Shown here: positions 1 to 6,080 of the stretch, in pieces
Layout of the letters: each line of letters begins with the position of its first letter
How positions within the stretch are numbered: the first letter of the stretch is position 1
Source of the DNA: an uncultured bacterium
Lineage (GTDB): Bacteria; Bacteroidota; Bacteroidia; Bacteroidales; Bacteroidaceae
DNA length: 6,792 bases
Assembly: GCA_905215575.1 (NCBI GenBank)
Contig: CAJMQV010000105.1
Location: 1-6,792 of the forward strand
Direction of reading: 5' to 3'
Program-made: the position numbers and the translations under genes
The notes under the pieces: model-generated
Told to the model about the DNA's origin: nothing
Seen by the model: only the letters and a program-made list of their open reading frames with translations
Database searches by the model: none

Positions 1-225
1 TACTACGCGAAGGGCGCCTTTGCGGCGCTCCTTCTCGACGACGAGCTTCGCACCCGCACCTGCGGCCGCGCTTCGCTCGATACGGTGCTTGCCGCCTGGT
101 GGGCGCGGGATCGCAACGGTCTTCTGAACGGCACCTACCGCGGTCTTGCGCCGGGCGGGTTTGCCGAGGTTGTTCGGAGCGCCTCCGGGATCGATCTCAC
201 GACCTACATCGCAAGCCTGCCTTAG
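1..225 (+). CDS. C-terminal fragment of a probable M61-family (glycyl) aminopeptidase, high-GC, 5' end outside window
   Basis: Reading frame 1 is open from the first base to a TAG at 223-225 and gives 74 residues. The opening YYAKGAFAALLLDDELR, followed about ten residues later by SLDTVLAAWWARD and near the end by an ASGIDLTTYI segment, resembles the C-terminal part of M61 peptidases. In that family a YYxKG...LLLDxxLR block precedes SLDxVxxxLW. The zinc-binding HExxH region would lie upstream and is not visible, so activity cannot be judged. Base use is sharply different from everything after it: 150 of 225 bases are G or C, with mostly G/C third positions. The TAG may be supplied by the adjoining low-GC sequence, so the true C-terminus is uncertain. 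The family call rests on pattern memory of a short stretch. The foreign composition is certain. Confidence 0.55.
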   Translation, partial: YYAKGAFAALLLDDELRTRTCGRASLDTVLAAWWARDRNGLLNGTYRGLAPGGFAEVVRSASGIDLTTYIASLP

Positions 226-228
226 AGC
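216..228. other. Composition boundary / probable assembly junction
   Basis: G+C drops abruptly here, from about 67% in 1-225 to about 39% in 241-480. The M61-like frame ends with TAG at 223-225 and the convergent small gene ends with TAA on the other strand at 222-224, so the two stops share bases. No insertion-sequence end, direct repeat, tRNA or integrase is seen nearby to explain a transfer. A chimeric join of two genomes is the simplest reading; a natural convergent gene pair with one foreign partner remains possible. Confidence 0.65.
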
Positions 229-377
229 TCCTCTGCTGGAATTTCCACTACTTGTCCGTTTCGGACGATGACTAATGTTAGATTGTCATGTTTGGCACGT
301 TTTACCAATCGTTCCTGTGCCAAGAAAATGCCTTCGTCTATTTTACGTTGCATCTCTGCTACTTCAAATTCATTCAT
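222..377 (-). CDS. Small 51-residue protein paired with the Zeta-like kinase; possible antitoxin or partner
   Basis: I do not recognise a named family. The start at 375-377 gives MNEFEVAEMQRK... and ends ...VEIPAEEL. In-frame ATGs at 381-383 and 402-404 would add 2 or 9 residues. All three starts overlap the 3' end of the upstream kinase gene (by 8, 14 or 35 bases), so translational coupling is likely, and none has a clear Shine-Dalgarno site. Residues 5-31 look like one charged amphipathic helix (E, Q, R, K and D with spaced hydrophobics). Residues 33-46 (LTLVIVRNGQVVEI) look like a beta hairpin around RNG. That hairpin recalls the VITRNGKPV stretch of Phd/YefM antitoxins, but this is only a short resemblance. 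Size, charge and overlap with a Zeta-family kinase suggest an antitoxin or accessory role; that is inference. The stop lies exactly at the composition boundary, so a truncated C-terminus is possible. Confidence 0.65.
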   Translation of the reverse strand: MNEFEVAEMQRKIDEGIFLAQERLVKRAKHDNLTLVIVRNGQVVEIPAEEL

Positions 378-975
378 TATCATCTGATCTTTTAGAATAT
401 TCATTTTTAAACTTATCAAAAATGCCCGGTTGCAGGACTGTGATTCGTGTGTCCTTCCATCCGTAGGCCACTTTGTTGGTTGGGCAGCCGCTGTTGTCAT
501 AGAGCGCCCAATAGTCGCAGATCGGCATATACAGTTCAAACAGATTGCGCAATCCGTTGTCATAACGGCGGTGGATTACATCAATAGGAATATTGTGTCC
601 ACCCTGACTGACGCGTTTGGCCACACGCATTTCTGCCTGTTCCGGACTGGCCAGAGAGAAGAAGAGCAGAGTCACGAAATAACCTCTCTTTTGAGCCTGT
701 TGAATCAGCTTCACGTAAGAGCGTGTAGCCAATGTAGTTTCAAAAGCGAAATCCTCGCCTTCTTTCAGCAGTTGTATAATCCGGTCTATCATGAGCCGTC
801 CGGCCTGGATAGCCACCCCTTCAGGGTTGAAAGGCGACAGCCCTGCCGCGATCTCATCCGCATTGACGAATTCCCGGCAATGCAACATTTCCGGTAACAC
901 GGTAAAGCTGGCGGTTGTTTTTCCAGCCCCGTTGCAGCCGGCAATGATATAAAGATTGTGTTTTTGTTCTGACAT
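370..975 (-). CDS. Zeta-toxin / COG4185-type P-loop kinase (201 aa)
   Basis: The protein is a P-loop NTPase of the group annotated as 'zeta toxin family protein' or 'predicted ABC-type ATPase' (COG4185). The Walker A motif GCNGAGKT is at residues 13-20, with K19 and T20 binding the nucleotide phosphates and Mg. NADEIAAGLSPF (38-49) is the usual second motif, with D40 in the position of the proposed catalytic Asp. FETTLA (78-83) matches the substrate-side F-E-T/S-T motif. RVSQGGHNIP (121-130) followed by RRY (136-138) is the characteristic C-terminal signature, with arginines that would contact phosphate. Zeta toxins phosphorylate UDP-N-acetylglucosamine, but the substrate of this short branch is not known to me. 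No signal peptide or membrane segment is seen, so it should be cytosolic. The ATG at 973-975 follows an A/T-rich leader and a good promoter. The 3' end overlaps the small downstream gene, giving kinase-first order. Confidence 0.88.
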   Translation of the reverse strand: MSEQKHNLYIIAGCNGAGKTTASFTVLPEMLHCREFVNADEIAAGLSPFNPEGVAIQAGRLMIDRIIQLLKEGEDFAFETTLATRSYVKLIQQAQKRGYFVTLLFFSLASPEQAEMRVAKRVSQGGHNIPIDVIHRRYDNGLRNLFELYMPICDYWALYDNSGCPTNKVAYGWKDTRITVLQPGIFDKFKNEYSKRSDDNE

Positions 976-996
976 AATGGTATAAAAATTTAGATT

Positions 997-1013
997 CCTA
1001 TAGCAAATATAGG
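997..1013. repeat. Perfect inverted repeat over the kinase -7 box; candidate operator
   Basis: The arms CCTATA (997-1002) and TATAGG (1008-1013) are exact reverse complements around a 5-base centre. They cover the whole -7 promoter element and run to about the expected transcription start. This is where a repressor would block initiation, so it could be an autoregulatory operator of the kinase/small-protein pair. The arms are short and A/T-rich, so chance is possible. Confidence 0.4.
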
Positions 1014-1035
1014 TTTTCGTTTTGAGAAAAGCAAA
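1004..1035 (-). promoter_or_regulatory. Bacteroides-type promoter for the kinase/small-protein pair
   Basis: Read on the minus strand, TTTG (1032-1035) is followed by exactly 20 bases and then TATATTTG (1004-1011). This fits the Bacteroides primary sigma pattern TTTG-N19-21-TAnnTTTG completely. The start point should fall near 997, leaving a leader of about 22 bases before the kinase ATG. The pair is therefore transcribed independently of trmD, which lies upstream on the same strand. Confidence 0.8.
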
Positions 1036-1071
1036 TGTAAAACCTTATTTTTTCCTTAAATTAATGCTAAA

Positions 1072-1767
1072 TTATTTCGGCTGTTTTCCTGTGTTTTCCA
1101 GCAAGTCCGGTCTCAGACGCTGCGTTCTTTCAAAGGACTGCTGCAACTCCCATTCCTTTATTTTTGCTTCGTGACCCGAAAGCAGGATTTCCGGAACCTT
1201 CCAGCCCTTATAGTCAGCCGGACGGGTGTATACCGGTGCCGCCAGCAGATTGTCCTGAAATGAGTCGGACAGAGCGCTTTGCTCGTCGCCGATCACTCCC
1301 GGCACGATACGGACAATGGCATCCGTCATCACGGCCGCAGCCAGTTCTCCTCCGGTCAGTACAAAGTCGCCGATGCTCACTTCCTTGGTGATCAGGTGCT
1401 CCCGGATGCGGTAGTCGATACCCTTGTAATGTCCGCACAGGATGATGATATTCTCCTTCAGTGACAACGAGTTGGCCATCGGTTGGTCAAACTGTTCGCC
1501 GTCCGGAGTCGTAAAGATAATCTCATCATAATCTCTTTCGGCTTTCAGGGCCGAAATGCAGCGGTCTATCGGTTCGCACTGCATCACCATTCCGGCAAAA
1601 CCACCATAAGGATAGTCGTCCACCCGTTTGTATTTGTTGGTGGCATAATCTCTCAGGTTGTGGATATGTATTTCCACAAGGCCTTTCTTCTGGGCGCGTC
1701 CCAGAATGGATTCGTTCATAAAACCTTCCAGTAATTCAGGAAGCACGGTGATGATATCTATTCTCAT
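1072..1767 (-). CDS. trmD: tRNA (guanine-N1)-methyltransferase TrmD (231 aa, complete)
   Basis: TrmD methylates N1 of G37 next to the anticodon in tRNAs with G36, using S-adenosylmethionine, and so prevents +1 frameshifting. It is a cytosolic SPOUT-family homodimer. Visible family blocks are DDYPYGGFAGM (50-60), LCGHYKGIDYR (110-120), SIGDFVLTGGELAA (131-144, part of the trefoil-knot SAM site), R153 in VRIVPGVIG, SDSF at 167-170, YTRPADYKGW (180-189) and VPEILLSGHEAKI (191-203). D168 matches the catalytic Asp169 of E. coli TrmD and R153 matches Arg154. The knot sequence reads YKGID where E. coli has YEGID, a Glu-to-Lys change I believe is normal in Bacteroidetes. Length is near the family's usual 225-255. 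The gene is divergent from the GH16 gene, and the kinase gene 96 bases downstream has its own promoter. The call is essentially certain. Confidence 0.98.
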   Translation of the reverse strand: MRIDIITVLPELLEGFMNESILGRAQKKGLVEIHIHNLRDYATNKYKRVDDYPYGGFAGMVMQCEPIDRCISALKAERDYDEIIFTTPDGEQFDQPMANSLSLKENIIILCGHYKGIDYRIREHLITKEVSIGDFVLTGGELAAAVMTDAIVRIVPGVIGDEQSALSDSFQDNLLAAPVYTRPADYKGWKVPEILLSGHEAKIKEWELQQSFERTQRLRPDLLENTGKQPK

Positions 1768-1798
1768 TTTCTTACTGTATTCCTACTTGATTAAGTTG

Positions 1799-1806
1799 CA
1801 AAGATA
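1799..1806 (-). promoter_or_regulatory. Probable -7 promoter element for trmD
   Basis: On the minus strand TATCTTTG matches TAnnTTTG perfectly and lies 31 bases before the trmD ATG, giving a leader of about 25 bases. No TTTG is found 19-21 bases further upstream, so the -33 part is weak or absent and this is a half-supported promoter. Confidence 0.5.
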
Positions 1807-1919
1807 ATAATACTCCCCGGATTTTTCCTTATTAGCATGCCTAAAACCGATTATGATAAAGAACTTTTAGGATTCTCCCTGCCCGCAATCGGAATGTTGG
1901 CCAAAAAAGCCCGATTTTA

Positions 1920-1951
1920 TTTGTTTGCTGCAGTTCGTTTTTATAACTTTG
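1920..1951 (+). promoter_or_regulatory. Bacteroides-type promoter for the GH16 gene
   Basis: TTTG (1920-1923) is followed by 20 bases and TAACTTTG (1944-1951), an exact TTTG-N20-TAnnTTTG match. Initiation would fall near 1956, only about 6 bases before the ATG at 1963, so the message would be nearly leaderless. This supports the start at 1963 over the in-frame ATG at 1837, which lies upstream of the promoter. Confidence 0.65.
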
Positions 1952-1962
1952 AAATAAAAAAC

Positions 1963-2845
1963 ATGAGAAAATCAGTCATTCATATAGGTTTATTGTTTGG
2001 AGCCGGATTGCTGCTGGCTTCTCCCGTTTCGGCCCAACGTGCCGACTCGCTGATGCAGAAAGGTTATCAACTGGTGTGGCAGGACGAATTTGATCAGGAC
2101 GGAAAGCCCGATCCGAAGAACTGGACTTACGAGCAGGGATTTGTCCGCAACAAGGAACTCCAGTGGTATCAGTCGCAGAATGCCGAGGTGCGCGACGGAG
2201 TGCTGGTCATCACCGGCAAGAAAGAAAAGGTGAAGAATCCGGCCTATCAGGCAGAATCCGATAGTTGGCAGAAAAACCGTCCTTATGCAGAATACACCTC
2301 GTCGTCGGTCATTTCCAAAGGCTTGCGTGAGTTCCAGTATGGCTATTTCGAGGTGCGTGCCCGCGTTCCGGCGGCTCGTGGTTCATGGCCGGCCATCTGG
2401 CTGTTGGGCAGCAAGAAAAACTACGGTTGGCCTTCATGCGGCGAGATAGACATCATGGAGTTTTATCCGCGTAAGGGACATGCGCTGCTGCATGCCAACG
2501 CCTGTTGGGGAGATGACAAGGGAGGCAGCGTATGGGATTCGGCGGCAGTGCCTTATGCCGAGTTTACGCAGCAGGATTCTCTTTGGGCTACACGCTTCCA
2601 GATCGGAAGAGGCTATGGAATGGACCGACAAGAAGATTGATCTTTACTTGGATGACCGTCTGATGAACACCATCGACCTGACCAAGACCGTAAACGGCAA
2701 GCATGGAAATTATGAGAATCCTTTCCACAAGCCGATGTATCTTCTGTTGAATCTGGCGATGGGTGCCACTGGAGGACGCATTGACGAGAACGCGCTTCCG
2801 ATGCGCTATGAGGTGGATTATGTAAGGGTGTATCAGAAAAAGTAG
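1963..2845 (+). pseudogene. Secreted GH16 glycoside hydrolase (laminarinase-like), frameshifted at about 2600
   Basis: GH16 enzymes cleave beta-1,3/1,4 glucans or galactans with retention; laminarin-type glucan is a plausible but unproven substrate. From the ATG at 1963 the protein has a signal peptide (MRK, a hydrophobic core, cleavage near SAQ at 23-25). Family blocks follow: LVWQDEFD (37-44), NKELQWY (63-69), YGYFEVRARVP (126-136) and WPAIWLLG (142-149). The active-site motif EIDIME is at 161-166, with nucleophile E161, D163 and acid/base E166. Frame 1 is lost after RF at residue 212 and ends at TGA 2638-2640. The rest continues in the +2 frame from about 2612 as MEWTDKKIDLYLDD... to NPFHKPMYLLLNLAMG and VDYVRVYQKK, stopping at 2843-2845. 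Joined, the protein is about 291 residues, a full GH16 domain with nothing missing. Only about 4 bases need removing, and they coincide with an adapter-like sequence, so the gene is probably intact in the organism. No SusC/SusD genes lie nearby. Confidence 0.9.
2600..2611 (+). other. 12-base match to the start of the Illumina adapter at the GH16 frameshift
   Basis: The bases AGATCGGAAGAG equal the first 12 of the standard Illumina adapter (AGATCGGAAGAGC); the 13th differs. The family pattern here is R-F-[HQ]-I-W-x-M-E-W, which would need CAGATC-TGG-GCT. The window has CAGATC-GGAAGAG-GCT, 4 bases too many, exactly accounting for the frame change. Confidence 0.75.
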
Positions 2846-2847
2846 TC

Positions 2848-2862
2848 AAGACACTGTGTCTT
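2848..2862. repeat. 15-base perfect palindrome between the GH16 gene and ligA
   Basis: AAGACAC-T-GTGTCTT is self-complementary with 7-base arms. As RNA it would form a 6-bp stem with a CTG loop directly after the GH16 stop codon. No T-run follows, so it is not a standard terminator; it could be a protein-binding site or chance. Confidence 0.35.
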
Positions 2863-2885
2863 TCAAATTCTAAGAACCAAAGCAA

Positions 2886-4892
2886 ATGGATATAAAAGAA
2901 GAAGTCCGGAAATTGCGCGATGAGCTGCACCGGCATAATTATAATTACTATGTACTGAACGCTCCGGAAATTTCCGACCGGGAGTTTGACGAGATGATGG
3001 CCCGTCTTCAGCAACTGGAGCAGGAGCATCCCGAATTGCAGGATCCTAATTCGCCGACACAGCGTGTGGGCAGTGACCTGAATCACGATTTTGTGCAGGT
3101 GGCCCACCGTTATCCCATGCTTTCGCTGTCGAACACCTATAACCAGCAGGAGGTGGCGGCATTCTATGAAAGAGTGTCCGAAGGGCTTCAGGGGGAGCCG
3201 TTTGAAATCTGCTGTGAGCTGAAGTACGACGGTCTTTCCATCTCGCTGATTTATGAGAACGGACGCTTGGTGCGTGCTGTGACCCGTGGCGACGGTGTGC
3301 AGGGTGATGATGTGACCGACAACGTGCGTACCATCCGCTGTATCCCTTTGCAGTTGCAGCCCGGAGATTATCCCGAGTCTTTTGAAATCCGTGGTGAGAT
3401 TCTGATGCCGTGGAGCAGTTTTGAGGCTCTGAATCAGGAGCGTGAAGCCCGTGAGGAACCGCTTTTTGCCAATCCGAGAAATGCGGCTTCGGGTACCTTG
3501 AAAAGCAAGAATTCAGCCACTGTGGCCCAGCGGAAACTGGATTGTTTCCTGTACTATCTGTTGGGCGAGGAAATTCCTTCCGACAGTCATTATGCGAATC
3601 TGGAACGGGCCCGCTCGTGGGGATTCAAGGTGTCGGATGCCGTGCGCAAGGTTTCTACGCTTCAGGAAATCTATGATTTTATCGATTATTGGGATGTGGA
3701 GCGCAAGAATCTGCCGGTGGCAACCGACGGTATTGTCCTCAAAGTAGACTCTCTGCGTCAGCAGCGAACCTTGGGTTATACGGCCAAAAGTCCGCGTTGG
3801 GCCATTGCCTATAAGTTCCAGGCGGAGCGTGCTTATACCCGTTTGAACGCGGTGACCTTCCAGGTGGGCCGTACGGGAGCGGTTACTCCGGTGGCCAATA
3901 TGGACCCGGTGCAGCTGGCCGGTACGGTGGTGAAGCGTGCTACGCTGCATAATGCCGACATCATCAAACAGTTGGATCTGCATCTGGGGGATATGGTCTA
4001 CGTGGAAAAAGGTGGAGAAATCATTCCGAAGATTGTCGGTGTGGATTATGAAGCCCGCAGCTTTATGGCTTCGCCGGAGGTGCGCTTCGTGACGCATTGT
4101 CCTGAGTGCGGCACTCCGCTGGTGCGTTATGAGGGCGAAGCGGCATGGTATTGTCCGAACCAGACTTCCTGTCCTCCACAGATCAAAGGACGAATCGAGC
4201 ATTTTATCAGCCGCAAGGCCATGAATATCGACAGCCTGGGTCCCGAAACCATCGAGGAATACTATGAGCGCGGTCTGATTCACGATGTGGCCGATCTTTA
4301 TGACTTGAAGGTGGAGCAGATCAACGGAGAAGACGGAGGACGTGAGAAATCGGCCCGAAAGATTATCCGTTCGATACAGGATTCGGTTGCGGTGCCGTTC
4401 GAACGTGTGGTCTTTGCTTTGGGAATCCGCTTTGTGGGCGAGATTGCCGCCAAGACCTTGGCCCGCAACTTCAAGTCGATGGACAATCTGGCTTCCGCTA
4501 CACTCGACGACCTGATGAAGGTGAACGGAGTGGGACAGGTGATTGCCCAGAGCGTGGTGTCTTTCTTTGCCGATGAGAAAAACCGTCAGTTGATTGAGCG
4601 CTTGCGTGCCCATGGCGTGCAGATGGCTTTGAGCGAGGAAGAACTGACGGCCCATTCCGACACATTAGCCGGAAAGAGCATTGTGATCAGCGGAGTGTTT
4701 ACGCATCATTCACGCGATGAATACAAGGCGATGATCGAACGCCACGGCGGAAAGAATGTGGGAAGCATCTCGGCCAAGACTTCCTTTGTACTGGCTGGTG
4801 CGAACATGGGACCAGCCAAACTGGAGAAGGCTCAGAAGTTGGGTGTCCGGATCATGAATGAAGACGAATTTCTTCAGTTAATAGAATCTTAA
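2886..4892 (+). CDS. ligA: NAD-dependent DNA ligase LigA (668 aa, complete)
   Basis: LigA seals nicks during replication and repair, using NAD+ to adenylate its active lysine. All domains are present in order. The N-terminal Ia region includes NYYVLNAPEISDREFDEM (about 20-37) for NMN binding. The nucleotidyltransferase domain carries KYDG with adenylated lysine K113 and D115, then TRGDG (133-137), ANPRNAASGTLK (195-206) and DGIVLKVD (281-288). An OB fold follows with QVGRTGAVTPVA (326-337) and KGGEIIPKI (375-383). The zinc finger is C405, C408, C423 and C429, then helix-hairpin-helix repeats (about 440-580) and a BRCT domain (about 592-668). Length is normal for the family. One mild oddity is S450 in MNIDSLG, where glycine is common. 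It starts 40 bases after the GH16 stop without a recognisable promoter, so co-transcription from the GH16 promoter is plausible. No terminator is seen before dapA. Confidence 0.98.
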   Translation: MDIKEEVRKLRDELHRHNYNYYVLNAPEISDREFDEMMARLQQLEQEHPELQDPNSPTQRVGSDLNHDFVQVAHRYPMLSLSNTYNQQEVAAFYERVSEGLQGEPFEICCELKYDGLSISLIYENGRLVRAVTRGDGVQGDDVTDNVRTIRCIPLQLQPGDYPESFEIRGEILMPWSSFEALNQEREAREEPLFANPRNAASGTLKSKNSATVAQRKLDCFLYYLLGEEIPSDSHYANLERARSWGFKVSDAVRKVSTLQEIYDFIDYWDVERKNLPVATDGIVLKVDSLRQQRTLGYTAKSPRWAIAYKFQAERAYTRLNAVTFQVGRTGAVTPVANMDPVQLAGTVVKRATLHNADIIKQLDLHLGDMVYVEKGGEIIPKIVGVDYEARSFMASPEVRFVTHCPECGTPLVRYEGEAAWYCPNQTSCPPQIKGRIEHFISRKAMNIDSLGPETIEEYYERGLIHDVADLYDLKVEQINGEDGGREKSARKIIRSIQDSVAVPFERVVFALGIRFVGEIAAKTLARNFKSMDNLASATLDDLMKVNGVGQVIAQSVVSFFADEKNRQLIERLRAHGVQMALSEEELTAHSDTLAGKSIVISGVFTHHSRDEYKAMIERHGGKNVGSISAKTSFVLAGANMGPAKLEKAQKLGVRIMNEDEFLQLIES

Positions 4893-4896
4893 AAGA

Positions 4897-4928
4897 GTTG
4901 TTATAGTCAGAATTAATTATTATTTTTG
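4897..4928 (+). promoter_or_regulatory. Bacteroides-type promoter for dapA
   Basis: GTTG (4897-4900, three of four matches to TTTG) is followed by 20 bases and a perfect TAnnTTTG box, TATTTTTG (4921-4928). The start should lie near 4934, inside the 8-base palindrome GTTGCAAC (4931-4938), giving a leader of about 26 bases. The -33 box begins 4 bases after the ligA stop. Confidence 0.7.
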
Positions 4929-4959
4929 CCGTTGCAACAGAATATAATCACATTTATAT

Positions 4960-5853
4960 ATGATACAGAATAAATTTAAGGGGTTAGGTATTGCTCTGAT
5001 AACTCCGTTCAAAGCAGATGGAAGTATAGATTATGATGCACTCTTACGTCTTGTTGAATATCAGATAAAAAATGGAGCGGACTTTTTGTGCATCATGGGA
5101 ACAACCGCCGAGACTCCTTGTCTGTCATTAGAGGAAAAGACCCAGTTGAAGAAACTCCTTGTGGAGCGTGTAGCCGGCAGAGTGCCCCTGTTGATGGGAT
5201 GCGGTGGAAATAACACAGCTGCAGTGGTTCACGATTTGAAAACAGGCGACTGGCAGGGTATTGACGGTATTCTTTCCGTTTGCCCTTACTATAACAAACC
5301 TTCTCAGGAAGGCTTGTATCAGCATTTCAAGGCTATTGCCGAGGCTTCTCCGGTTCCGGTGGTGCTGTATAATGTACCGGGCCGTACGGGAGTGAACATG
5401 ACAGCAGAAACTACTTTGCGTCTGGCTCGTGATTTCCAGAATATTGTAGCCATTAAGGAAGCCAGCGGTGACATCACCCAGATGGATGACATCATCAAGA
5501 ACAAACCGCCTCACTTTGACGTGATTTCCGGCGACGATGGAATTACTTTCCCGCTGATTACCTTGGGAGCCGTAGGTGTGATTTCCGTAATCGGTAACGC
5601 GCTTCCTGCCGAGTTCAGCCGCATGGTGCGTCTTGCCTTGAACGGTGATTATGAGAGCGCCCGCAACATCCACCATAAGTTTGCCGAGCTTTTCAAACTT
5701 CTGTTTGTTGATGGAAATCCGGCCGGAGTGAAAGCCATGCTGCATGCTATGGGAATGATTGAGAATCAGTTGCGTTTGCCTTTGGTGCCAACGCGTCTGA
5801 CTACAATGGAAAAAATCAGTGCTATCCTGAAAGAGTTGGATATCCGTATCTGA
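4960..5853 (+). CDS. dapA: 4-hydroxy-tetrahydrodipicolinate synthase DapA (297 aa, complete)
   Basis: DapA condenses pyruvate with aspartate semialdehyde, the first committed step to diaminopimelate (cell wall) and lysine. It is a cytosolic TIM-barrel enzyme, usually a tetramer. The Schiff-base lysine is K166 in AIKEASGD. The catalytic triad is T48 in GTTAETP, Y111 in YYNKPSQEGLYQHF (110-123) and Y137 in YNVPGRTG (137-144). R142 matches E. coli Arg138, which binds the aspartate semialdehyde carboxylate. GTTAET, where E. coli has GTTGES, is a conservative change I would expect in this phylum. Length is usual for the family. The ATG at 4960 is followed by the typical N-terminus FKGLGIALITPF. 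It has its own promoter upstream and a strong terminator 33 bases after the stop, so it is probably monocistronic apart from read-through from ligA. Whether lysine inhibits it cannot be read with confidence. Confidence 0.98.
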   Translation: MIQNKFKGLGIALITPFKADGSIDYDALLRLVEYQIKNGADFLCIMGTTAETPCLSLEEKTQLKKLLVERVAGRVPLLMGCGGNNTAAVVHDLKTGDWQGIDGILSVCPYYNKPSQEGLYQHFKAIAEASPVPVVLYNVPGRTGVNMTAETTLRLARDFQNIVAIKEASGDITQMDDIIKNKPPHFDVISGDDGITFPLITLGAVGVISVIGNALPAEFSRMVRLALNGDYESARNIHHKFAELFKLLFVDGNPAGVKAMLHAMGMIENQLRLPLVPTRLTTMEKISAILKELDIRI

Positions 5854-5886
5854 TTTCCTTTTCATAGAATCATAGAAAACTGAAAT

Positions 5887-5937
5887 AAACGCATAAAGGG
5901 ATTGTGTCGTAAGAAGGCACAATCCCTTTATGCGTTT
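5887..5937 (+). terminator. dapA terminator with a perfect 20-bp stem
   Basis: The arm at 5887-5906 (AAACGCATAAAGGGATTGTG) is exactly complementary to 5918-5937, with an 11-base loop. A short T run ends the right arm. It begins 33 bases after the dapA stop. The A/T-rich outer stem would also give U-rich RNA from the other strand, so it may act in both directions. The stem is unusually long and free of mismatches. Confidence 0.8.
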
Positions 5938-6016
5938 TGAATCAGAATACCGTTTGTAAGCATCCTGCAAATTAAAATCCTATATATCTGGTTTTGTGCG
6001 GGTTATATCTTTTCGG

Positions 6017-6080
6017 AAAAAGATGCCGATCTTTTGGAATTTTCTCCTCGATCAAATCTTTTAAAGATCAGCATCATTTT
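6017..6080. repeat. Imperfect inverted repeat of unknown role
   Basis: Bases 6022-6034 (GATGCCGATCTTT) pair with 6063-6075 (AAAGATCAGCATC) with one mismatch. After another mismatch, AAAA (6017-6020) pairs with TTTT (6077-6080). The loop is 28 bases, and a 13-base palindrome (6056-6068) offers an alternative fold. It could be a second terminator, a decayed one or part of a small RNA; no promoter reading into it is clear. Confidence 0.4.

Noticed and set aside
430..897. 155-codon + strand frame opposite the kinase gene
   Set aside because: It is antisense to a gene with clear motifs, and its translation shows no recognisable features.
1837..1962. N-terminal extension of the GH16 gene starting MPKTDYDKELL
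   Set aside because: It lies upstream of a consensus promoter, would place the signal peptide at residue 43 and has no family similarity; the start at 1963 explains everything.
2480..2614. Separate gene starting at 2480 in the second GH16 frame
   Set aside because: Its first ~45 codons overlap the true GH16 frame and match nothing; only the part after about 2612 is GH16 sequence.
3513..4655. 380-codon minus-strand frame inside ligA
   Set aside because: It is a shadow of the high-coding-bias ligA frame, rich in His, Arg and Gln as such shadows usually are, with no start signals.
5128..5970. 280-codon minus-strand frame across dapA and its terminator
   Set aside because: It is antisense to dapA and runs through the terminator hairpin; the protein looks like no family.
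5953..5996. Possible + strand promoter reading into the dapA-gltA spacer
   Set aside because: The -7-like box is TGGTTTTG (one consensus base wrong) and no TTTG lies at the right distance.
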